Assembly (NCBI GenBank): GCA_017995695.1
Contig: JAGOIJ010000029.1
Span: forward strand, 1-14,667
Reading direction: 5' to 3'
Origin: Candidatus Omnitrophota bacterium
GTDB lineage: Bacteria; Omnitrophota; Gorgyraeia; Gygaellales; Profunditerraquicolaceae
DNA: 14,667 nt
The position numbers were made by a program, and so were the translations under genes. This document shows positions 13,232 through 14,667 of this stretch, piece after piece. The first letter of the stretch is position 1. Each line of letters opens with the position of its first letter. Below the pieces are notes generated by a model, which was not told where the DNA came from, searched no databases, and saw only the letters and a list, made by a program, of their open reading frames with translations.

Positions 13232-14146
13232 TTAATAACCATTGCCTAGAATACACGCAATGTTTCTTCCGAGAATCTGCTCTTGATCGGCCTGAGCAAT
13301 ACTTAAGCTATTAATCGCATTAATACTTGCAGCAACATCCTTCTTTGCCGGCCAGTCACTGCCCCAGAGTATATGGTCTGGCCCGAGCAACTCCAGAGCT
13401 AAAAGAAAATTGGCTTTGATTTTATCGCCTCCCGTATCAACATAAATATTTTTCAAATACGCGGTAGGATTATTTTTCAAGTCTTTAACAAAATTGATGC
13501 CACGTAACATCTGGTAGGTTGCGTCAAAGCGATGCTGCAAAAATGGCAACGCGCCACCAAAATTAGCAAATATAAATGCAAGACCGGCGTATTCACGCAA
13601 CACCTCAGACATCAGCAACTTCCCAATACACATGGTAATATCAAAAATATATTCGATAACGGGCGTCAAGAGAGGATCATTGACCCGCTCAAAGCCAATA
13701 GGATTAACTATCTGAGCATGGACAAAAATAGGAAGCTTATTGGCCTGCGCATGCTTATATATAGGTAAGAACATGGGATCATCCAGATACGCCCCATTAT
13801 AGCTTGAGGCTAAAGAGACTGCCCTAAAACCAAGATCATGGGCACGCTTTAATTCCGCAAGCATCTCATCAGCATTGCCGATGGGCAAGATCGCCGCGCC
13901 AATAAAGGCATCCGGGTAGCGCTTAATTATTTGTGCGACATTATCATTATAAATCCGCGCGACCTCTTTGTGGCTGCCTAATTTAATAAAAGCGTCGGAG
14001 GTCGGATAACTAAGCACTGCCTTATCAATACCGGCCTCTTTCATCATCTTGACATGGGCATCAATATCTCCCCATGCCTTATGATAAAAATGAGCGTTGG
14101 AAATTATCTCTTCAGGAAGCCAATGCGAATGGGCGTCAATAATCAT
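13232..14146 (-). CDS. Amidohydrolase_2/ACMSD-like metal-dependent hydrolase or decarboxylase
   Basis: Soluble TIM-barrel protein, 304 residues, of the ACMSD/gamma-resorcylate decarboxylase branch. Metal-site residues: His6 and His8 in IDAHSHWLP, His143 in FVHAQ and Asp264 in LWGSDWP. The segment that normally carries the catalytic His of the family (H-x-GG-x-x-P) reads ANFGGALP, with Asn195 in place of His. The product could therefore be an atypical hydrolase or a decarboxylase with changed chemistry. The ATG immediately follows the stop of the small upstream protein (TAAATG), so the two are probably translated together. The substrate is unknown. A link with the nucleoside-sugar genes downstream is only by position. 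Confidence 0.87.
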   Translation of the reverse strand: MIIDAHSHWLPEEIISNAHFYHKAWGDIDAHVKMMKEAGIDKAVLSYPTSDAFIKLGSHKEVARIYNDNVAQIIKRYPDAFIGAAILPIGNADEMLAELKRAHDLGFRAVSLASSYNGAYLDDPMFLPIYKHAQANKLPIFVHAQIVNPIGFERVNDPLLTPVIEYIFDITMCIGKLLMSEVLREYAGLAFIFANFGGALPFLQHRFDATYQMLRGINFVKDLKNNPTAYLKNIYVDTGGDKIKANFLLALELLGPDHILWGSDWPAKKDVAASINAINSLSIAQADQEQILGRNIACILGNGY

Positions 14147-14539
14147 TTAGTGTTCAGTGCTCTTTAAGATACGCTGTGTAAATTCTTCTTCGAAGCGAGC
14201 TTTTATATCATTAAGCGCAGCCTCGCCCAGCTCTTTGATAATAGCTTTTTCAATTGCTTGCAATTTAAGCTCAAGAAAACGATACTCTGGCTTAATCTTG
14301 TTACCCTCAAATTTAAGCGCGAGACCTTCCTTTTCTTTATTCTGTATATAAACTTCAAATTCGGCAATAAATTTCTCTACGCTTTTTTCTTTATCATTGG
14401 TCTTCAGTTCCCTGAGGATAAAACGATCAATTTCAGCTTGGGTAAACTTGCGTTCAATGCGATCCAGGGCCTCTTTGGTAGCTTTATAAAACCAAATGAG
14501 GTATCGTCGCTTCAGATTCTTAATATCTTCTTTTTCCAT
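14147..14539 (-). CDS. Small charged protein of unknown function
   Basis: 130 residues from ATG 14539, rich in Lys and Glu and predicted to be mostly helical, possibly coiled-coil (EALDRIERKF, KLQAIEKAIIKEL). No signal peptide, membrane span, metal motif or known domain is visible. An in-frame TTG at 14566 would add nine residues; neither start has a good Shine-Dalgarno, so the start is uncertain. The stop directly abuts the amidohydrolase ATG. Such tight coupling suggests a partner or accessory of that enzyme, but I do not recognise the family. Confidence 0.65.
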   Translation of the reverse strand: MEKEDIKNLKRRYLIWFYKATKEALDRIERKFTQAEIDRFILRELKTNDKEKSVEKFIAEFEVYIQNKEKEGLALKFEGNKIKPEYRFLELKLQAIEKAIIKELGEAALNDIKARFEEEFTQRILKSTEH

Positions 14540-14586
14540 TTTCTTAAGGGACGCCCTATTTTTCAAAGCAAAGGTTGTCGCTTGAA

Positions 14587-14667
14587 TTATTGCTTGATAA
14601 GCTCGACAGTGTCAAAGTAGAGCGTTCCCTTGAATGGGGCTAACGGCTCAAACTGAAAGCTCTTGAT
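14587..14667 (-). CDS. C-terminal end of an unidentified protein (5' part outside window)
   Basis: Open frame from the window edge to TAA at 14587; 26 residues ending GTLYFDTVELIKQ. This ending resembles the last beta-strands of galactose-binding/carbohydrate-binding-like domains (a G-T-[IL]-Y-[FI]-D-x-[VI]-x-L pattern). Too little is present to name it. It is separated by about 47 bp from the next gene and lies in the same direction. Confidence 0.6.
   Translation of the reverse strand: MKSFQFEPLAPFKGTLYFDTVELIKQ

Noticed and set aside
14258..14620. 120-residue plus-strand ORF
   Set aside because: Antisense to the small charged protein, spans an intergenic gap, has no Shine-Dalgarno and looks like a low-complexity mirror of a Lys/Glu-rich gene.

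Overview
The window looks like chromosome from a diderm, free-living bacterium with mixed base composition. One gene encodes a lipoprotein with a clear lipobox, and the dispersed repeats and unfamiliar small proteins would suit an uncultured candidate phylum such as Omnitrophota. That placement is only an inference. Apart from one tRNA, every gene I can support lies on the minus strand, so transcription runs from high to low coordinates.

Right end (about 12.4-14.7 kb): the last 26 codons of an unknown gene, a small charged protein, an ACMSD-type amidohydrolase whose ATG directly abuts the stop of the small protein, and a secreted protein of unknown function.

Middle (5.7-12.4 kb): in transcription order, a uridine-phosphorylase-like nucleoside phosphorylase, an MtnA-like sugar-phosphate isomerase, a class II aldolase fused to an SCP2 lipid-binding domain, a TPR protein, an NAD(P)-dependent aldehyde dehydrogenase and an AMP-forming acyl-CoA ligase. 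Phosphorylase, MtnA isomerase and class II aldolase are the three steps of the 5'-deoxynucleoside/methylthioadenosine 'DHAP shunt'. The dehydrogenase and ligase could turn the released aldehyde into an acyl-CoA. I propose this region as a nucleoside-sugar salvage route. Its aldolase-SCP2 fusion, altered ribose-binding motif in the phosphorylase and altered MtnA motif suggest a non-standard substrate. Three intergenic repeats punctuate the region. A hairpin inside the isomerase gene matches one of them with compensating stem changes.

Left-middle (2.6-5.7 kb): after an intrinsic terminator, an extended -10 promoter lying directly on the start codon drives an MFS transporter, RlmN (23S rRNA/tRNA methyltransferase) and an SGNH-hydrolase lipoprotein, probably from a leaderless mRNA.

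Left end (0-2.6 kb): a divergent tRNA pair, Leu(CAA) on plus and Ala(GGC) on minus, is served by two overlapping promoters arranged as a near-perfect 41-bp dyad. Downstream of tRNA-Ala are a PhoB-type response regulator and a PhoR-type sensor kinase that runs off the window edge.
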